Positions 61,337-64,000 of a stretch of DNA of 64,000 nucleotides are shown piece by piece; the first letter of the stretch is position 1; each line of letters opens with the position of its first letter. This DNA comes from UBA5704 sp036380715. GTDB lineage: Bacteria; Acidobacteriota; Thermoanaerobaculia; Multivoradales; UBA5704. A model generated the notes under the pieces. It was not told the DNA's origin and did not search any database. It was given only the letters and a program-made list of their open reading frames with translations. Made by a program: the position numbers and the translations under genes. The stretch is from positions 17,329 through 81,328 of the forward strand of contig DASVEF010000255.1 of NCBI GenBank assembly GCA_036380715.1, in the 5' to 3' direction.

Positions 61337-61529
61337 GGGACTGGCAGACGATGTTCTTCGCGCCAAGGGAATGGCGGCCCTCGAAGCAAACCTCGGGCCC
61401 GTGGAAGCTTTGCGGTTCCTCGCTCTGCTGAGCCGCGAGCCATTCGACTACCAGAGCTGGCGCGACAAGCACTTCCAGGGTATGAGCTTGGAGGAGATTC
61501 TTACCAGGGCCAGTGAGACCTCTCAGTAA
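61329..61529 (+). CDS. Small partner of the PIN protein (possible antitoxin)
   Basis: 66 residues from ATG 61329. The helical protein has GLADDVLRAKGMAALEANLGPVEALRFLALL and a second helix ending in MSLEEILTRA. I do not recognise a named family, but a helical protein of this size next to a YLDxNxFNRPF-type PIN gene is a recurrent pair. No signal or membrane part. Confidence 0.65.
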   Translation: MAKGLADDVLRAKGMAALEANLGPVEALRFLALLSREPFDYQSWRDKHFQGMSLEEILTRASETSQ

Positions 61530-61554
61530 CCCGGAGCACGCAGCAGGATTTCAA

Positions 61555-61848
61555 ATGGTCATCGAGTGGCAGCGCATCCGGGTGAAGCCGGGCCTGCGCG
61601 ACCGCTTCGTGGAGAAGGACGAGGAGGTGTGGACCGCCGGGCTCTCCCGGGAGACCGGGTTCCTGGGCAAGGAGGTCTGGCTCGGGGAGGACGAGACCGA
61701 CCTCTTCCTGGTGATCCGCTGGGAGAGCGAGGAGGCCTGGAAGGGCATCCCCCGGGAGCGGCTGGACGAGCTCGAGCGGCGTTTCCGGGAGGAGGTCCCG
61801 GACGGCCATGAGATCGTCGATTCGGGGACCTTCCGGCCGCCGCGATGA
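61555..61848 (+). CDS. Antibiotic-biosynthesis-monooxygenase-like (ABM/EthD) small protein
   Basis: 97 residues from ATG 61555. The ferredoxin-like dimeric barrel is recognisable: VIEWQRIRVKPGLRDRFVEKDEEVW, TGFLGKEVWLGEDETDLFLVIRWESEEAWKGI. It fits the TIGR03792-type ABM subgroup. Its end overlaps the M23 start (ATGA). Substrate unknown; heme or quinone-like ligands are known for relatives. Confidence 0.8.
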   Translation: MVIEWQRIRVKPGLRDRFVEKDEEVWTAGLSRETGFLGKEVWLGEDETDLFLVIRWESEEAWKGIPRERLDELERRFREEVPDGHEIVDSGTFRPPR

Positions 61849-62375
61849 ATTGGCGGAAACTCTTCCGGTGGCTCGCCTTTCTGGCGGTGGTGCTCGCGCT
61901 GGGCTGGCTGGTCCGCCCCTACCTGAAGCAGGCGGTCCGCTTCGCGCAGCTCGTCCGGGAGCCGGAGCCGGCCTGGCTGCCGGTACCGGTCGAGGGGGTC
62001 GCCCCCTCCGGCCTGGCGGACACCTGGGGAGCGCGCCGCAGCGAGGGGAGGACGCACGAAGGGATCGACATCTTCGCCCCGCGCAACACCCAGGTGCTGA
62101 GCGCCACCCACGGCATCGTGGTGCGCCGCGGCTGGAACCGCTTGGGGGGCAGGGTGATCTCGGTCCTCGGCCCTGGCGGTCAATATCACTACTACGCCCA
62201 CCTGGAGGAGTACGACGTGCCGGAGGTCGGCGACTGGGTCGAGGCCGGCGAGGTGCTGGGCTACGTCGGCGACTCGGGCAACGCCGCCGGCACTCCGACG
62301 CACCTGCACTACGGCGTCTACGAGCCGGGAGGCGGAGCGATCAATCCGTATCCGCTGCTGACGGCGGCGCCGTAA
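61845..62375 (+). CDS. M23-family (LytM) zinc peptidase, membrane-anchored
   Basis: 176 residues. One N-terminal membrane helix (LFRWLAFLAVVLALGWLV) precedes the LytM domain: WGARRSEGRTHEGIDIFAPRNT (zinc H and D), YYAHLEEY and GTPTHLHYGVY (zinc HxH). It should cut peptidoglycan cross-bridges or activate amidases in the periplasm. It overlaps the ABM gene by 4 bases. Confidence 0.9.
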   Translation: MNWRKLFRWLAFLAVVLALGWLVRPYLKQAVRFAQLVREPEPAWLPVPVEGVAPSGLADTWGARRSEGRTHEGIDIFAPRNTQVLSATHGIVVRRGWNRLGGRVISVLGPGGQYHYYAHLEEYDVPEVGDWVEAGEVLGYVGDSGNAAGTPTHLHYGVYEPGGGAINPYPLLTAAP

Positions 62376-62495
62376 CCCTTGCCAAACTCTGACCGGAGCG
62401 TTTGCGGCAGACGAGCGGCTCGTCGTCTCCGGAGGTCACGAAATCGCGTGACGCGCGCACTCTTTTCTTTTAGAATCATCCAAAGGAGAGCCCAC

Positions 62496-63965
62496 TTGCC
62501 CAGAAAGATCCCGCCGCCCATGAGCCTGGCCCTGACGCTGCTGCGCCTCGTCCACGGCTGGTCCGCCAAGGATCTCGCCGTCGCCGCGGGCATCTCCTCG
62601 AGCACGCTGTCGCAGTACGAGACCGGGGACCTGATCCTGACCCGGGAACGCCTGACGGAGCTGGCCGCGGTCCTGAAGGCGCCGCCCGAAAAGGTCGAGC
62701 TGGCGCTCTTCTGCGCCGACCTGATCCATCCCCTCCCGCCACCCGCTTTTTCGCCGGTGGACCCCACCCGGGAGCAGCGCCGGGTCGTGGACCGGGCCAC
62801 GGCCCTGGCGGTGAGGGAGGTGGCCGAGCTGGTCCGCTCCGCCCTGCTCGGCGAGGTCCGGCAAGACAATGTGCGCCGGGCCTTCGCGGCCGCGGAAGCT
62901 CTCCTGAGCCGGCTCAAGGCCCGCTCCGGCGACGCACGGCGGGACCTGATCGAAGCAGAGTCGGAGCTCCAGGATTGGGCCCTCTGCCTCCTCCTTTGCG
63001 ACGAAAGCGAGAAGGCGGCGGCAAACCGTCCGGAGTACTCCCTGGAGCTGGCCGACCTCGCCCTCCGCGTGGCCCTGCGCGTCGAGGGGACCGAGGCCTG
63101 GCGCTCCGCTCTGCAAGGCCACGCCTGGGCCTTCGTGGGCAACGCCCGCCGGGTGGCCAGCGACCTGCCGGCTTCCGACGCCGCCTTCGCCGCCTCCCGG
63201 CAGCTCTCGAAGGCCGGCGCCCAGGGCGATCCGGCCGGTCTGCTCGACCCCGCGCGCCGGCTCGACCTCGAAGCCTCCCTCCGCCGGGCGCAGCGAAGGT
63301 TCCCCGAGGCGCTGAAGCTGCACGATCAGGCGTTCGAAATCGCCCGGCCAGGCGAGGCCGGCGCCATCCTGCTCAACAAGTCGGATACCTTGGGGCAGAG
63401 CGGTGACTATGAGCGATCCGTCGAGACGCTCGAACAGGCGACCCGATCGATCGACAAACACCGGCAGCCGAGGCTGTTCTTCGGGCTGCGGTTCAACCTT
63501 GCGGCCAACCTCTGTCACCTGGGCCGGCTTGCGGAAGCAGCGCCGATCGTCGACGAGGTGCGGAGGTTGGCCGAGCGGCTGCGCAACGATCTGGACCTGG
63601 TTCGCACCCGCTGGCTGCAAGGGCTGGTCGACGCCGGCTTCGGACGCATCGAGGAGGCTGTGGCCGCCCTGGAGCAGGTGCGCGGCGACTTCCGGGCGCG
63701 CCAGCTCCCCTATGACTTCGCCTTGGCGAACCTGGACCTGGCGCTGCTCTACCGCGAGCAGGGCCGCCTCCAGGAGGTCAAACGGCTGGCGGGGGAGATG
63801 CTGCGGATCTTCCAGGCCCAGCGGGTGCACCGGGAGGCCCTGGCCGCCGTGCGCCTCTTCTCCGAAGCGGCCGAGAAGGGAGAGGTCACCGTGGACCTCA
63901 TCCGGCGCCTCCAGACCTACCTGAGTAGGGCGCGGAACGACCCGAATACCCCCTTCGAGCCGTGA
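62496..63965 (+). CDS. HTH (XRE) regulator with TPR-like C-terminal array
   Basis: 489 residues from TTG 62496, chosen because AAAGGAGAG lies 8 bases before it. A possible promoter GTGACG-N17-TAGAAT (62448-62476) is just upstream. Residues 10-70 are an XRE HTH (LTLLRLVHGWSAKDLAVAAGISSSTLSQYETGD). Residues 190-480 are helical repeats of TPR type (LASLRRAQRRFPEALKLHDQAFEIARPGEA, VAALEQVRGDF, NLDLALLYREQGRL). It probably senses a peptide or protein and controls nearby genes. The longer frame from 62379 lacks a ribosome site. Confidence 0.85.
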   Translation: MPRKIPPPMSLALTLLRLVHGWSAKDLAVAAGISSSTLSQYETGDLILTRERLTELAAVLKAPPEKVELALFCADLIHPLPPPAFSPVDPTREQRRVVDRATALAVREVAELVRSALLGEVRQDNVRRAFAAAEALLSRLKARSGDARRDLIEAESELQDWALCLLLCDESEKAAANRPEYSLELADLALRVALRVEGTEAWRSALQGHAWAFVGNARRVASDLPASDAAFAASRQLSKAGAQGDPAGLLDPARRLDLEASLRRAQRRFPEALKLHDQAFEIARPGEAGAILLNKSDTLGQSGDYERSVETLEQATRSIDKHRQPRLFFGLRFNLAANLCHLGRLAEAAPIVDEVRRLAERLRNDLDLVRTRWLQGLVDAGFGRIEEAVAALEQVRGDFRARQLPYDFALANLDLALLYREQGRLQEVKRLAGEMLRIFQAQRVHREALAAVRLFSEAAEKGEVTVDLIRRLQTYLSRARNDPNTPFEP

Positions 63966-63974
63966 GCCTGCTGG

Positions 63975-63999
63975 GAGCGCCGGCATCCTTGCCGGCCTT
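63975..63999. repeat. Start of a GCCGGC palindromic intergenic repeat
   Basis: GCGCCGGCATCCTTGCCGGC contains GCCGGC twice around a 6-base spacer directly after the regulator gene. It looks like the first half of an interspersed GC hairpin, but the window ends here. Confidence 0.35.
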
Positions 64000-64000
64000 C

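Overview
The window is about 64 kb of high-GC DNA with bacterial gene density, many 4-bp stop/start overlaps and long spurious antisense ORFs caused by the GC bias. An LpxL/HtrB-type acyltransferase, lipoproteins, Tat-type signals and an MMPL exporter point to a Gram-negative cell. HTH-TPR regulators, a Ser/Thr kinase with a PEGA domain, a TPR lipoprotein, a CotA-like multicopper oxidase and Sco/cytochrome c fusions are the kind of mix seen in Acidobacteriota (for example Thermoanaerobaculia). That placement is inference from gene content, not from a phylogenetic marker.

Layout. 1-5164: a TPR lipoprotein running off the left edge, a two-repeat lipoprotein, an ankyrin protein and a secreted cyclase-family hydrolase. 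5198-6724: a TIR-domain protein. 6903-13486: a tightly overlapping four-gene periplasmic copper/redox operon (multicopper oxidase, Sco-like protein without the second copper cysteine, a large secreted protein of unknown family, and a Sco - cytochrome c - binding-protein-like fusion). It faces an amidohydrolase whose frame has lost its stop. 15083-18600: a 21-bp tandem repeat, hicBA and a secreted GH13 isoamylase with a C-terminal starch-binding domain. 18787-22445: a plastic zone with an XRE regulator, a small secreted Cys-rich peptide, an Rpn-type nuclease, a vapC toxin with antitoxin, and dispersed copies of one repeat, one of which carries the truncated 3' end of a second vapC. tRNA-Ala(CGC) follows. 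22632-33133: a YihY-type membrane protein, a beta-CASP nuclease, stress-type membrane-anchored small proteins behind a possible sigma-54 promoter, a phosphoesterase, and a DUF2007 - Ser/Thr kinase - M16 - PLP enzyme - M16 operon.

33202-49241 holds what looks like an aryl-polyene/flexirubin-like type II polyketide (fatty-acid-like) cluster: deacetylase, AMP-ligase, ACP, ketosynthase, catalytically dead ketosynthase partner, GT2, ketoreductase, MMPL exporter, LpxL-like acyltransferase, then (after an inserted vapBC module with duplicated flanks, a 43-bp hairpin repeat array, an intradiol dioxygenase and a DoxX protein) a double-hotdog dehydratase and a halogenase-like flavoprotein. 49238-53831: Uma2 nuclease, DUF4351 orphan, predicted aminopeptidase, SGNH-type protein and a secreted trypsin-like protease. 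54066-58001: a compact four-gene operon (VOC, class I aminotransferase, LDH2-type dehydrogenase, TauD/SyrP-like oxygenase) suggestive of a small modified amino or hydroxy acid. 58044-64000: a histidine kinase, SRPBCC and DUF72 proteins, a PIN-domain pair, a monooxygenase-like protein, an M23 peptidase and an HTH-TPR regulator.

Two families of palindromic intergenic elements are present. One (CCCTCACCCC...CCTCTCCC/GGGAGAGG) occurs at four gene ends and has been captured as coding sequence in two genes. The other (CAGCCTGGGGTTGAAACCCC type) sits in frame inside the dehydratase gene.
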